From Megascapheus bottae (taxonomy: Eukaryota; Chordata; Mammalia; Rodentia; Geomyidae), in NCBI GenBank assembly GCA_024803745.1, contig JANJXV010000188.1, forward strand, positions 124,001-188,000: a stretch of DNA of 64,000 bases, in the 5' to 3' direction. Of this stretch, positions 1 to 11,545 are shown piece after piece. Positions within the stretch are counted from its first letter, which is position 1; the number at the start of each line of letters is the position of its first letter. Made by a program: the position numbers and the translations under genes. The notes beneath the pieces are model-generated. The model saw nothing but the letters and a program-made list of their open reading frames with translations. It was not told where the DNA came from and made no database searches.

Positions 1-90
1 GACATGGATGGCTTTCTCTGCTATGGTAAGAAATGTAAATTTAATCCTGGTGTAAATTGCTGACTGTATTGACCAAGGAAGTGACACCAT

Positions 91-340
91 TCATCTATGC
101 ATCCATCCATCCATCCATCTATCCATCCACCCATACATACATCCAACCCTCTATCATCCATCCACCTATCCATTAACATATCTATAAGTCATGTTTCTAC
201 CTCTCAACTCATTTACACACCCATCTACATACTCACACATTTTCCTTCCTTTCTCCTTCTTCCTCTTCATCCACTCACCTGTCCACCTGCCTACTTATGA
301 TGCACTTATGTTCTCATTCATCCACCTACCTATCCAATGC
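91..340. repeat. Degenerate (ATCC)n / (CATC)n tetranucleotide tract
   Basis: Nearly pure ATCC units from about 91 to 135 decay into imperfect CATC/CACC/TACC units to about 340. Short open frames here (rich in His, Pro, Ser, Ile) are translations of the repeat and are not genes. It lies directly before an antisense ID SINE, so it may be a SINE tail grown on the opposite strand. Confidence 0.9.
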
Positions 341-343
341 ATT

Positions 344-421
344 GGTTTTTTGCCAGTCCTGGGCTTTAGCTCAGGGCCTGAGCACTGTCCTTGGACTTTC
401 TCAAGACTAGAGCTCTGTGAC
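344..421 (-). mobile_element. ID-type SINE, truncated
   Basis: Begins with a T-run and TGCCAGTCCTGGGCT, the reversed 3' end of the ID monomer found throughout this window, followed by the reversed CTTGAGAAAG and AGAGCTCT blocks. Only about one monomer is present. ID SINEs are non-coding, tRNA-derived retroposons copied by LINE-1 machinery. Confidence 0.8.
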
Positions 422-2270
422 TAACCTGTTGGAAATTCTGTTGTGTGGGACGTGGATTAGAATTCAGGAAAGAAGTAAGGAGAAAGACTGCCACACCTCT
501 TTCTAGAGGTGATGATGGAGTTAAACCACAGGGCTCACATGACTGTAGCAATGTTTCTGATTTTCAAAGTGTCACCTTGGCAGCTGACATGGAAACCTGG
601 AGAAGAGAAGGGGCTAGAACTAAGGGAGTACTGATAAGTTAGGAAAGAAGTTGAATGATGTGTGGAAGTTAAAGTAATTTAGATGTTGCTCCTAAACAAG
701 GCCTTTGTTATCAGGGAGAGGCATCATCTCACAGAGTTCACCCACAGACAGGAACATTCAACTCTCAGCAAGGCCCCTGGAGGGCGCTCCGGGGAGGTTG
801 GGTCAGTTTCATGCATGAGGCTATGGGTTGTTCTAGGTTTCTCCTGCATCAGTCAAAGGTTAATCTCAATTTGATAGGGATGCCTCTTGTGATGGTTCTA
901 CAAAAGGTGATAGTGGTTCCTAAATGTGTTGAATAACTTGGGGATGATTTTAAGAGGAGAAAAGTAATCAGCTATTTTCAAATACACTCCTTTACAGAGC
1001 TGAGATTCCCATTGCCAATAAAAAGTAGAATACTTATTTTCACTTAATCCTGTTTGGAGGGCAAAAGCCTACAGGGCTCATTCATGCAGCTTCTCAGGAA
1101 ACTCCAAGCTTCCAGCTTTCTTTGTGGTTGGTATTTTCTCCAACACTGCTCTTATGTGAGGAAACAGCATTTTTCCATTCCAGGCTCAAAACGGTATGCA
1201 GTCATGAGCTTACTGACTTAGTATTTATGGAGGAATAAAAATGCTAGGACTTGGAGAACATAGAAGAGCCAGATGAGGTCTCATTAGCTCTAATATGTAA
1301 CAAGGAAAATGTGATTGTATTTCCAAGTTCTATTCTCTCTGGGTAATTATGCACAGTGTTATATTTTTGAAGATCAAAGGATGACTCTGGATCTGCATTG
1401 CAAATGAGTTAGTGCACTTTGCAAGTCAACTCCCGCAGTCTCTGCTGTATGAGATGGGGCAGGTGTGCTGGGTTATCACCCAGCAAACATACTGAGATGG
1501 TCAGGGCAGACTTAAAGCAAATCAGTACAGCATGTTAGAAAACAGGAACGAGGGATATAACCATTGAGATTTTTCAGGAAATTTTAGTTTGGAAGCTGTT
1601 CTCTTCCATGAAGTTAGGGCTGTCAACAACCCTAATCCTCTACCCTGATGTTGCAGCCAAGAGAAGAAGGTGTTCTGTCACATAGATACTCGCAGAATTA
1701 TTTGGAAGGAAGTGTTGGTCCCGAAATCCCAATAATTGCTTGCATCTGTCACTAACAAATGGAAAATGGAAATAGCTCAAGAAATAGACTTAAACTTGCT
1801 GAAGTTACTGCTTGCAAGGCTAAACCCAAAGTAATTTTAGACACAGAATATGAAGATTCTTTGCAATATCGACCTGGCTAGAGAAGAGAGACCGATTCAC
1901 CATAAATTAGTGAGAAGTGTCTATGGGCTATATGTATATGCGTGGAGGGGGGTGCATGTGAAAGTGTATTTCTTGTGGTTTAAGCTTGCCAGATACATTT
2001 CAAAGACAGGTATTATTATGTTTATTTGATCAATAAGGAATCTGATACTCAAAGAAATTAACCAAGTAAAGCAAAAGTCTAAGAACACAAGCAAAGCAGG
2101 AATATTTCTTGGTTTCTCCTGCCATATACCATTGTGGACATCAGTGTTTATTTTTTCTTGAACTGTGCTTTTAAATGTGTAACTTAATTTGTGGTATTCC
2201 ACGAGATGTTATCAAGTGTCTTGCAAAGTCATCTTCTGTGTGCAAAGAAATTGTTTAAACATGATTTTTC
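422..2270. other. Unique sequence, no recognisable feature
   Basis: No gene, RNA or clear repeat seen. The longest open frame (93 codons, minus strand, 1921-2202) has no recognisable motif and a composition expected by chance. The A+T content is moderate, with no microsatellite of note. Confidence 0.6.
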
Positions 2271-2490
2271 AGCCAGGTGCTTCTGGCTTATGTCTCTCTT
2301 CCTAAATACTCAGGAGGCAGAGATCTAAGAATTGTTAGTTGAAGCTAGTCAGAGCAGGAAAGTCTGATAGTCAAACTCTTTTTCTCCAAGTAACCAGCAA
2401 AACACCATTGGAAGGGTCACCGTGGCTCAATGTTAGCCTTGAGTTAAGTGTTCAAGTTTAAGCGCCAGTACCAGAACATACAAAAAAAAC
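2271..2490 (+). mobile_element. B1-ID composite SINE, diverged
   Basis: Starts AGCCAGGTGC, then has the B1-like ACTCAGGAGGCAGAGATCT block, a block resembling GGCAGGAAAGTC, and an ID-like tail (CCGTGGCTCAA, TTAGCCTTGAG) ending in an A-run. The many substitutions make it an older copy. Confidence 0.75.
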
Positions 2491-3035
2491 TATCCTTCAA
2501 TATAGAACCTTATAAACCCTTTAAAAGGCTCGTATGTGTGCTAAACAAAAGACAGTTTTACCTATGTCCTCAATGTATTTGTTTTTGCTATCCCATTTTG
2601 TAGTGAAAGACTCTCAGCTCTCTGTTGACTGTTCTCTCCATAGATTGTTTCCCTTCTTCTAGGGACCTGTATATGCAGTTTCTTCTGTGGACTAGATTTC
2701 AATTGTTTTTCTCTCAACTTTTCTTGAACACATCTTTTGCAGGACTCTCTACATGTTTGGTCATTCAGAACATGGTTAGCAGTGCATGCTGAGTGGATTG
2801 TAAGAGGGCAGAGATGATGAGCTTGGCAGCTGCTACAAGAGAAGAGGATGTGCAATCTGAACAAAGGATAGGGCTTCCGAGAGAAAATGATGAGCTGGGG
2901 AGAGATCCAGGTAAAAAGGCCATCAGAGGCCCACTGGGAAACAGAAAACTTGCAGTATAGTCTTGGAAACATGCGAGTGAGTGGAGCTGACACTGGTAGG
3001 TCAAGACTGTGCTTTGTCTTTCAGGTATCATTTTC
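2491..3035. other. Unique sequence, no recognisable feature
   Basis: No repeat recognised. Two overlapping minus-strand open frames (143 and 88 codons) lie here in different frames; neither shows a domain, signal peptide or composition typical of a gene, and I treat both as chance. Confidence 0.5.
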
Positions 3036-3463
3036 TAAGTTCTTTGAGGAAACTCCATAGTGGTTGCACTAATTTTCACTCCTCCTAGCAATGTGCAAGT
3101 GCATTTTCCTCCACATCCTCACTAGCATTTGTTGTGGTCGTTTTCTTGATGATTGCCATTCTGACTGGGATGGAATGGGGTTTGAGTATAGTTTTGATTT
3201 GTACTTCCTTTCTAGCTAAGTATGTTAAACATGTCAACGCTTTTCCAACAAGTTGTGCTTTTGAGAACTGCTTTGGGAGCTATAACTATTGTCATGATGT
3301 TCATTTCACTAATCCATAAACATGGGAACTCTTTCCATCTTCTGTTATCTCCTTCTGTTCCCTTTTCCAAGGCTTCTTAGGTTTTATTGTAGAGGTCTTT
3401 CAAATCGTTGGTTAAATTCATCCTTGGTTATTCATTTTTTTGGGGAGGGGCAACAGTGAATGG

Positions 3464-3652
3464 ATTTTTTGCCAGTCTTGGGGCTTGAACTCAAGGACTG
3501 GGCACTGTCCTGGGACACTTTTTTGCTCAAGGCTAGTCCTCTGCCACTTGAGCCACAGCACCACTTCCAGGTTTTTTTGAGTACCGAGGAATCAAACCCA
3601 GGGCTTTGTGCATGGTAGGCTAGCACTCTACCACTAGGCTAAGCTCCTGGCC
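3464..3652 (-). mobile_element. ID-dimer SINE nested in LINE-1
   Basis: Two ID monomers in tandem, reversed: GCCAGTCTTGGGGCTTGAAC opens the first and GCTAGCACTCTACCACTAGG lies in the second. The flanks TGGATTTTT and TGGAATTTTT look like a target duplication, and LINE-1 sequence resumes immediately after, so the SINE inserted into the older LINE-1. Confidence 0.88.
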
Positions 3653-3949
3653 CTGGAATTTTTTTTATTGGTTTATTTCTCAGTCTGTTCATTGTTTATA
3701 TACAAAAGCAATTAATTTTGTTAGTTCATTTTCTATCTTGCTATGTTGCCAAAAGTTGAGATGTAGGTACTTTTTGGTAGAATATTTATACATCTCTCAA
3801 TCTACTCCTTGGCATGTATTTGAAGAAATATATGTCCAATATATATGATAAATGAGCCAACATAGCCCTTATTTATTGTAGGCCTATTCAAAATAGCTAA
3901 ATTTTCAAAACAACCTAAGTTCCCAACAGCTGATGAATGGCCAAAGAAA

Positions 3950-4076
<127 letters not shown>

Positions 4077-4641
4077 AAAGAATTTTCTTTGTCATAAAGA
4101 AAATGGATGGAACTGAGGATTTTAATGTTGAAAGAGATAAGCCAAGTTTGAAATGCCAAATATTACATGTTTTTGTTCATTTGTGGAATATAGCCCCAAA
4201 GCAATGGTGATAGTATCATCACCATCAATGACAACATTAAGATAATAATAGCAATGTATGAGACTGTAAAAGGGAGATTTCTTGGGGAGGATCAGAAGGG
4301 TTAGGGAAAGAAAAATACTGAAGGATAGAGAGAACTGAAGTGCCCGTTCTATTATATCAATATCATCTATGTAGTTATACATATATATCTTATAACAAAA
4401 CATAGTTGGGAAAGTGAGAGAGGAGAGAAAGGATAATGGAATTGGAAAGAAGGGCTTGAAATTACTCAAATCTCTCTGTAGTCATGTATGGAAACATAAT
4501 GATGAAACCTTGTTAAAAACAATTCGTAATATAATGAAACCTGTTATTAATGTATGTTAATTCAAAATAAAAATGGAATGGTTTGAGGCAGCTGTAAATC
4601 TGTCAGTAGGAAGTGAGGTTTAAGTTTTGTAATGTAGAAAT

Positions 4642-4836
4642 ATTTTTTTTTGCCAGTTTTGGGTCTTGAACTCAGGACCTAGACACTGTCCTTGGGCTTT
4701 CTCAAGGCTAATGCTCTACCACTTGAGCCACAGCACCACCTCCAGCTTTTTCTGTATACGTGATACTGATTAAACAAACCCAGGGTTTCATGCATGCTAG
4801 GCAAGCACTCTACCATTAGGCCATGCTACCAGCCCA
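4642..4836 (-). mobile_element. ID-dimer SINE
   Basis: T-run then TGCCAGTTTTGGGTCTTGAA, CTCTACCACTTGAGCCACAG, a TGTATACGTGATACTG linker, and GCAAGCACTCTACCATTAGG. This is a full-length reversed dimer of ID monomers with a poly-A tail on its own strand. Confidence 0.9.
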
Positions 4837-5465
4837 AGGTAAAAACAATTCCGAAAATTAGTTATACAATAATGTGAATGTAATCAACACTACTGAAGTA
4901 TATGTTTAAAAATTATTAGAATAGTAACTGGAAAGTTTTATGTATATTTTGCCAAAATGGAAAACATAAAGAGCACCTGTGAGCCCCTGCTGGTCCTTCC
5001 ACACTAGTGAATGCCTAGCAAAAGTACAGATAAATCAGCTGGGGATTTGCAGGCAAGTACCATGATGTGTGTTCAAATCCTGGTTCAGGTCTTTGGGTGA
5101 ATGTCAATTGCTCAGAACCATTGAGAGGGTTAAGTGATTAAATTCAGGTAAGCCCATCATGTTTCCCTGGCCATTGAGGGACGCAAAGCACATCCCTAAG
5201 CATTGCTTCCTTAGTATGAAGCTTGCCAACACTTTCTTCTACCAGAGACTCTGCTCTGCCCCTTGGCTCTATTCCTTCCATGTCTCCCAGCTCATTTCCT
5301 TCCCCACTTACTTCCTTTCTCATTTTGTGCTCTAGGTTTGGGAAACCTTGTTTCCTCTTAATTGGGGCTTGCTGTTCTGATAAATAATTGTTGTCTGGAG
5401 CTGGAATGTAAGTTCAGAAGATGGTTTCCAAGGCAGTTATACCTTTGGAATTTACTGTTTGCAGG
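4837..5465. other. Mostly unique sequence; possible MIR near 5050-5165
   Basis: GTTCAAATCCTGGTTCAGGT at about 5071 followed by a GGGTGAATGTCAATTGCTC block faintly recalls the MIR core (tRNA-like head, then 'tgggcaagtca'). Otherwise no gene or repeat is seen. Confidence 0.35.
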
Positions 5466-6112
5466 TCCCACACTCTAGTTAACATGTTTATGTATGCATG
5501 CATATGACTCTTTATATATTTACCGATAGACTCATAATTTAGATCTAACTTCAACATATCGGAGAAAAATGTGTCATTTGCCTTTCCGAGACTGATTTAC
5601 TTTACTTAACATAATTTTTTTCAGGCCCAATTATGTCCCTGCCCCAACTATTTTTAAGGTCCAACTATTTCATGATGGATGAGTAATCCATTGTGTGTGT
5701 ATGTGTGTTTATAGTCATATATATATATGTGAACATAAGTGTGCAAATACATATGTATGTATCATCATAAATGTGCAAATGTCTTTATCCTGATGTGTAA
5801 TCTTTTGGATAAATGTCCATGAATGATATCACTGAAATAAATACTAAAGGGCTAGAACACAAATTGTGTATAGGGATGAGATGAAGGGTATGGTATAAAA
5901 TGAATAGACAGAAGGAAGGTGGACGTACGCTTTCCATGATATTTAATGTACATATGGGAAAGTAGAACTAGGGAGATTGAGATAATGGGTGTGGTTGGGA
6001 GAAGAATGACAAAAGGGTGACATCGATCAAGATATATTACACTCAGAAACTCACATGTTGAATTGAAATCCCTTTGCACAGCTACTTAAGAATAAATAAA
6101 TAAAGATGGAAT
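5466..6112 (+). mobile_element. LINE-1 3' end with 5' inversion
   Basis: 5466-5828 reads as antisense ORF2 end: GTCATTTGCCTTTCCGAGAC, TTTACTTAACATAAT, GATGAGTAATCCATTGTGTG. From about 5829 the strand switches: 3' UTR sequence with GTGACATCGATCAAGATATA and ATCCCTTTGCACAGC, ending in AATAAATAAATAAAG. An inverted upstream segment followed by a sense 3' segment is the twin-priming pattern. The same 3' UTR subfamily recurs at 8590-8830. Confidence 0.72.
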
Positions 6113-6195
6113 AGAATGATGGATGAAAAGAGCAGCTTCCTGTGCCAAAGGGCACAGTCTCCTGGTGGTTTTCTCACCAAGGGTTGAAGAGCAAC

Positions 6196-6220
6196 CTAAA
6201 GTACCCCTAAGGTACTTTAG
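6196..6220. other. Perfect 10-bp inverted repeat
   Basis: CTAAAGTACC at 6196-6205 and its exact reverse complement GGTACTTTAG at 6211-6220 enclose a 5-base loop. It is not followed by a T-run and is not part of a repeat I recognise. Confidence 0.85.
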
Positions 6221-6375
6221 AGACGAGCGGCTGAGAACTGGGGAATGGTGGCTATGTATCCTGGTAGAACTATTTTGTTTTGTAGCAGTCAATTTTGCTA
6301 AACATACTTCAGGAGGAATTGTAACTCCAGTATAATAAAACTATTGGTAGCATTACATTAGGGAATTATTTTTTT

Positions 6376-6377
<2 letters not shown>

Positions 6378-6409
<32 letters not shown>
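6378..6409. repeat. (TG)n microsatellite
   Basis: An uninterrupted TG run of about 32 bases following a T-run. Confidence 0.97.
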
Positions 6410-7007
6410 ATTTGCCATTTAAATTATTGTAAATCTATTGTCTTTCAAAATGTTTATTAAAATTGTTATGTATTTCTTTTTTTTAATTGCCATTACCTTG
6501 TTTCATGTTCTCTGCCTGCTACAATCGGACGAGAGAGCAAGCTGAAAATATAAAATGGCTGTTAGCTTTAGAATTCTAGACAGATGATTTTAATATATCT
6601 GAATGAACACTGGGTTATTTAAGAACACTGCTATGATAGTATCCTTGGAGAATACTGTGCTTTAAAAGAACGGAATGACTGAATTTTGAAGATTTATTAT
6701 TTTCCTTCTGATTTATAAGTGTAATAGATGTTCATTTTAAAAGTAGAAATACAGAGAACAGCTATCGAAATTAAACTATGGCATATTTTCTAAGTCAGTC
6801 TTTTTCTCTCTCGTTCTCATAAACCAACAAGTCATTAGACAATAAACGTGAGTTGTCCACTGAACATTCTGTTTTGAAGGATGTCTTACCTCATCCCATA
6901 ATATTCAATTTATAATTTTAGTAGTTATTTCATCCACATAGGTTTACAATAGATTGTAGAATCAAATCCTTATGGACGTGTACTCCTGAAGCTGATTCTT
7001 TAGGTTG

Positions 7008-7215
7008 CTGGTAACTGTCTGTGTGTCAGAAGTAGGGCATGAACTCAGTACCTGAGAACTAATCACTTGTTTTTCTCTCGATGTTGGTGCTCTATCACTT
7101 GAGTCTCATCTCCACTTACGGTTTAGAGTTTCATGAATTTTCCTTTCCAGGCTGGCTTCTACCTGTGAACCTAAGATGGCAGCTTTCTTAGGTGTGAGCC
7201 ATCAGTGCCTGGCTT
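7008..7215 (-). mobile_element. B1-ID composite SINE, diverged
   Basis: The reversed ID part (GGGCATGAACTCAGTACCTGAG, ATCACTTGAGTCTC) is followed by the reversed B1 part (TTTCCAGGCTGGCTTC, AGGTGTGAGCCATCAGTGCC). It is clearly older than the copies at 61.0 or 63.4 kb. Confidence 0.7.
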
Positions 7216-7329
7216 GATAATTATTTTCGAAGTTATAAATATCACTGTGATAAGAATCGTTGTAGAAATGTCTCCATGCATGCCTCTTAATTATTTCTTC
7301 AGAATCATTTCCTAATGAGCATGCAAAGA

Positions 7330-8085
7330 ACATGATCTAAAGAATGAGTGCTGAATGTCTTTTACTATCCTTTGGGTGTATTTTTAGATTTATAGGCATA
7401 TTATAACGATTGCAATGGAAGGAAACCATGCGACCTATGTTTCTCTGGCTCTGCATTATTTCACTTAATATGTTGTTGGGGTTTTTTTGCAAGTCTTTCC
7501 ATTTCCTTACAAATGGGGCAGCAGCATCACCTTTTTGATGGAAGAATACAATCCCATTACATATGTATACTACCTTTTCTTGATCCTTTCGGCCGCTGAA
7601 TGACAAAAATTATACTTAATGTGATAAACAGGACTCTACACAGTGAATGGAGGATATTCTTAGGAAAGGATCACAATAGCTCAATAGCAATGTGCGTATG
7701 ACAATACAGAATGATGCTTATTGAAATGCATTCCAAGCAATGGAAATGAGGGATTTTTATTTTACTTTTTGTGCTGTTTTCCTTTTTTCTGTTTTTCTCC
7801 TTTTGTCACTGTTTTTGATTTCTGCATCTTTTGTCTTTTATGTAAGTTTATCTGATTTTGGAAGGGAAGAGGAAGCACAGAAATCATGGGCCAATGGGCG
7901 AATTAATTCAGCAGTGAGAGACTATACAACTTGAGTAGAGGAGGATGGAGAGTGAAAAACAAAAACTGTGAGAAAATGAGGGAGAGGTTGACACTGTTCA
8001 AAAAAGAAATGTACTCAATACCTGACATAGGTAACTATAAGCCATTTGTACATATTTTCAATAAAAATTAAAAATAAAGAGTGCC
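7330..8085 (+). mobile_element. LINE-1 3' end with 5' inversion
   Basis: 7330-7600 is antisense ORF2 C-terminus: its minus-strand translation contains [10 protein letters not shown] and SQRNIGRMVS, matching [10 protein letters not shown] and [10 protein letters not shown] in the copy at 36.5 kb. From about 7620 the strand flips to a sense LINE-1 3' UTR (GGAAGGGAAGAGGAAGC, GAAATGTACTCAATACCTGA), ending in an A-rich tail near 8085. This is again a twin-priming inversion. Frames are broken. Confidence 0.75.
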
Positions 8086-8199
8086 GAATGAATCTAGGGT
8101 TCTGCATGCTTCTGCAGATTGACAGCTCCTGTTTGCCTTTCTCATCTGGCCCTTCTTCTGTGCTTCACTAACCTGGATCCCAAACAAAGAGAAGCAAAG

Positions 8200-9560
8200 C
8201 AAAAGCCAGCAAATGAACTTGGCCCATTTGATAGGTGTATTGCTATCTCATTATTGTCTTATGCTTTATTTCTTTGATTTCACATGAACATAACTCTATT
8301 ATGTAGTGTTTATTTTCCACTAATTTCTTATTTTTAACTTGGCTTATCTATTCCATGTTTACATATCAACTGTATTGTCCAGAAAGATGTAGCCAAGTCT
8401 CTCTCTCATTTGATGTAAAATTAACTTATATTTTTCTTTTTTTTAATTGTCTTCATTTTTGTTCATGGTGCTTTTAGATGTCCAGAAGTTTAAAAATCTG
8501 GAGTAGTAAAAGTGACTTCTTATTTTCGATTTGTTTTCCCCTTTGTTTTTATGATTACAAAGATCTTTTCTCTCTTGAGATCTAATAGCTAATCAATTAG
8601 ATGACTAGAAAGCAGAATGTTGGGCACATATAGTCCTAAAACTCAATGTATATATGACAATGTATGTGACAGTAAAGCCAGGAACTGAGGGAATCGGCAC
8701 AATTGGGAAAGATGGAGAATGATAGAAGTGATGACACTGATCACGATGCATTTATTCATAAGTCAACACATTACCTTGAAACCTCTTTGTATTTAAAGCA
8801 AATAAAAATGAATTTAATAAAAAAGTCACTTATTTCATTTTCATCGCTGGTAGGATAGTTTCTTAGTTTATCTCATTAATTGATTGGAGTTTATTTTAGT
8901 TTATAGTATGAAATGAGGACCTGATTTGTTAATTTTAAATGTTTAAACAATGACTTCACTATTATTTATTAAATAAAATTCATATTTTTCTCTGCTTTCA
9001 AATGACTTTCTTCTCTTCTTAATAGTATGCTCTATGGCATACGATTAATTCTTTAGTAATGCCTTTGCTAGACAGATTAGTTATGATAGTTTAAAAATTA
9101 CTTTCTTCTTTGTTACAAAAATATATTTATTTTGTAAGCTCCTCAGGAATCACATTAAATTTTCGATTAGTATTTTATCAAAATACAAAATAATTGCATG
9201 TCTTTATGACCCCTTATTAACTTTCTGTTGTTTAACCTTTTATTTTTCAAAGGAGAATAATTTTCTTCACATACTTGATTAATTGAATATTATAGGTTTA
9301 TTCATTGTTGCCATCATGTATAAAATTTCATCCACATTGAATTATTTTTTTCTTGTGTAAATCACTTATTTATCTTGTAATTAATTATCCAGCTTATTGA
9401 TGCTCTCTTGCTCGTTCTATATATTTTTTATTTTCTTAAATAATGAATTTTATAAATATATTCATATTTACGTGTTATGTATAGCATCTATCTATGATAC
9501 TTTTGTTTTTTCTTATTTTGTTGATTAGAAATTCCCAAATAACATCCTAATAAACTCAAC
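8200..9560 (-). mobile_element. Old LINE-1 (antisense), interrupted
   Basis: A very AT-rich stretch whose blocks resemble reversed ORF2: ATAGGTGTATTGCTATCTCA and TTTCTTTGATTTCACATGAA left of the insertion, and TATGAAATGAGGACCTGATT plus CTTCACTATTATTTATTAAA right of it. Similarity is by eye and weak; a sense LINE-1 3' end at 8590-8830 splits it. Confidence 0.45.
8590..8830 (+). mobile_element. LINE-1 3' UTR fragment
   Basis: Contains GATGACACTGATCACGATGC, then TTGAAACCTCTTTGTATTTA and an AATAAAAATGAATTTAATAAAA tail-like end. This is the 3' UTR subfamily of the copy ending at 6112. Similar AGTAAAAGTGACTTCT and AAAAAGTCACTTATTT lie on its two sides, possibly a decayed target duplication. Confidence 0.6.
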
Positions 9561-9674
9561 CCTGACAGGCATTATTTCATTGCTCCCAAATTTAATGGAA
9601 ATGCTTCTAAAATTAATTATGAGGAAAATGTCTAGAATTGGCTTGAGACATATGATTCTTGACACATCATTTAA

Positions 9675-9750
9675 TACTATGGTTTAAACTCAGGGCCTTA
9701 AGTTTTGTGGGTCAGGCACTGTACCACTTGAGCCATGGCCCCAGACATTG
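9675..9750 (-). mobile_element. ID-type SINE fragment
   Basis: GGTTTAAACTCAGGGCC, GGCACTGTACCACTTGAGCC and ATGGCCCCAGA are reversed ID-monomer blocks. It is old and truncated. Confidence 0.6.
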
Positions 9751-10859
9751 CTCATTTTTTTATGACAGTTATTGAAGCCCCACAATTTTATGAAACAGAG
9801 AGACTGTATTCATAGCTTTACAGCTTAGACATAAGCTGTAGATCCTGGGTAATTTTGATCACCTGTCACATGGAGTTTCCTGTGAAATCCCATTTGTGAA
9901 ATTCAGGTAAGGAAATATACTAACATAGTTGATGCCAGAAGGGTCTTTGAGGCAGAATCTTTTCATTCTGGGAAGGAGAGTGATGGCTAGTATTTCACGG
10001 ATGAGTTAGTTAATCTTATACCAAAACGTTTCAAAGATTTGTCAAACTTGTAGATAAGTAAAACACATTTTTTTCTCCTTCACAAAGATAAGCAATCCAA
10101 ATTTGATATTTTCTTCTTCCTCTTCCAAGCAGACATTTTCCAAGACACAAACACACTTAATCTGTCCCTGGAAGGAAAGGTAATATTTGAACAATAAGTG
10201 AGAATCTGCTTTTTGATGGAAATGTGTGCTCAGAAAAGAACATTTTGAAAATAGATGTCTGAAATGTGTCAATCCTACATGATTTTACTATTGAAAATAA
10301 TACATGTCACCTATAATATTTTCATGCGTGCATACCCAAAGCCCCTGGAATAAAAAAGTCTAATTTATCTTAAAACTGTTCAGAGAACTTTGTTGATTTT
10401 GAGCTTATTTCGTTAAACAAATCAGAACATATTACCTTTCACTTATTTGTCATAAGTAACTGACAGCTGGGATGCAGTAGATTTACTAACAGAACTGCAG
10501 CAAACACCCACAACTTTTTGCATATTGGGTTCGGAACAGGCAGCTAGGAATGCAGCTCTTCAGGCTTTTGTAAGTAGCATGTTGGTTCTGGAATCCATTG
10601 AAACTACATATTGACAGACACTGAACACAGATCCTGAGTCTTGGAATGGTTTCACGGACATTTTTAAATTGGGATGAAATGTATTTAGCCCATTGCCTTC
10701 TCAAGGTGATTTTCTTCCAATGCAAGACCTCAGAAGACACTGATAAATCCTGTTATCTTCTCAACACCTGTCAGCCATTACCAGAGCTACCCTTGAAACA
10801 CCGCCAGAGAACCACTCACTTACACTAATTTATAGCTTTATGTATTTCATTTATTGTCA
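9751..10859. other. AT-rich unique sequence
   Basis: No gene, RNA or recognisable repeat. Open frames up to 84 codons show no motif. Confidence 0.55.
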
Positions 10860-11147
10860 TTTTTTGGTGGGGGGTGGTCATAGAGCTTGAACTCTGGCCT
10901 GGGTGCTGTCCCGAGCTCTTTAGCTCAAGGCTACTGCCCTACCCCTGGGCCAGCATGCTGTCCCTGGGCTCTTCAGCTCAAGGCTACCACCCTACTCTAG
11001 AGCCACAGCCCCACTTCCCATTTTCTAGTGATTAATTGGAGATAAGAGTCTCTCAGCTTTGTATTGTCCAGGCTGGCTTTGAACTGTGATCCTCAGATCT
11101 CAGCCTCCTGGGTAGCTAGGATTATAGTGTGAACCACCAGGCCCAGT
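10860..11147 (-). mobile_element. B1-ID-ID SINE with duplicated ID segment
   Basis: Reading the minus strand, a B1 head (GAGGCTGAGATCTGAGGATC) is followed by ATTAATCACTAGAAAATGGG and then two consecutive ID segments of about 52 bases. Each holds TAGGG...GTAGCCTTGAGCT and a CAGGGACAGCA or GGGACAGCACC block. The junction between the units reads CCCAGGGG then TAGGGC. The same duplicated layout occurs at 63417-63712. Confidence 0.85.
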
Positions 11148-11227
11148 TCATTTGTTGTCTTTTAAAGGCTAGGGACAGTAAAGATTTAATATAAGGTAAT
11201 ATATACACTATATAGGGTTTTTATTGT

Positions 11228-11545
11228 TGTCCAGGCCAGTTTGTTGTACAATACTCCCATTTCTACTTCCTACCATAGCTTGTGTGACACGTGTGTCCCT
11301 TTATAGCCAACTTTTCCTGTTGAGATGGGGAATCCCATGTTCCATTTCCTTAAGCTGGTCTGGAACTATTGTCTTTCCAATCTCAGCCTTCAATATAGCT
11401 AGGATGAAAGGCACATATTACAGTGTCCAGCTACTGGTTGAGAAGAGGGCTGAGTATCTCATAATATTTTTTTGCCCAAGTTGGTTCAAACTGCAACCTT
11501 TTTGAGTAGATAGAATTCCAGGCATTTGTCCCTGGCATCTGGCTA
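11228..11545 (-). mobile_element. Old B1-like SINE fragments
   Basis: TGAGATGGGGAATCCCATGT, AAGCTGGTCTGGAACTATTG and TCTCAGCCTTCAATATAGCT resemble the reversed 7SL-derived core. Flanking blocks at 11228-11300 and 11470-11545 look like further decayed pieces. No ID tail is evident. Confidence 0.5.

Larger units (their letters stand above)
6113..7007. other. AT-rich unique sequence with a hairpin and a (TG)n tract
   Basis: No gene seen. It contains the perfect inverted repeat at 6196-6220 and the (TG)n at 6378-6409. A diverged block around 6715-6830 may be an old LINE fragment, but I cannot place it. Confidence 0.5.

Noticed and set aside
91..340. Regularly spaced repeats reminiscent of a CRISPR array
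   Set aside because: Tetranucleotide microsatellite decay in a mammalian genome; no repeat-spacer structure.
2562..2993. 143-codon minus-strand open frame
   Set aside because: No domain, signal or membrane pattern, overlapping another frame, in AT-rich sequence; length is within chance for 64 kb in six frames.
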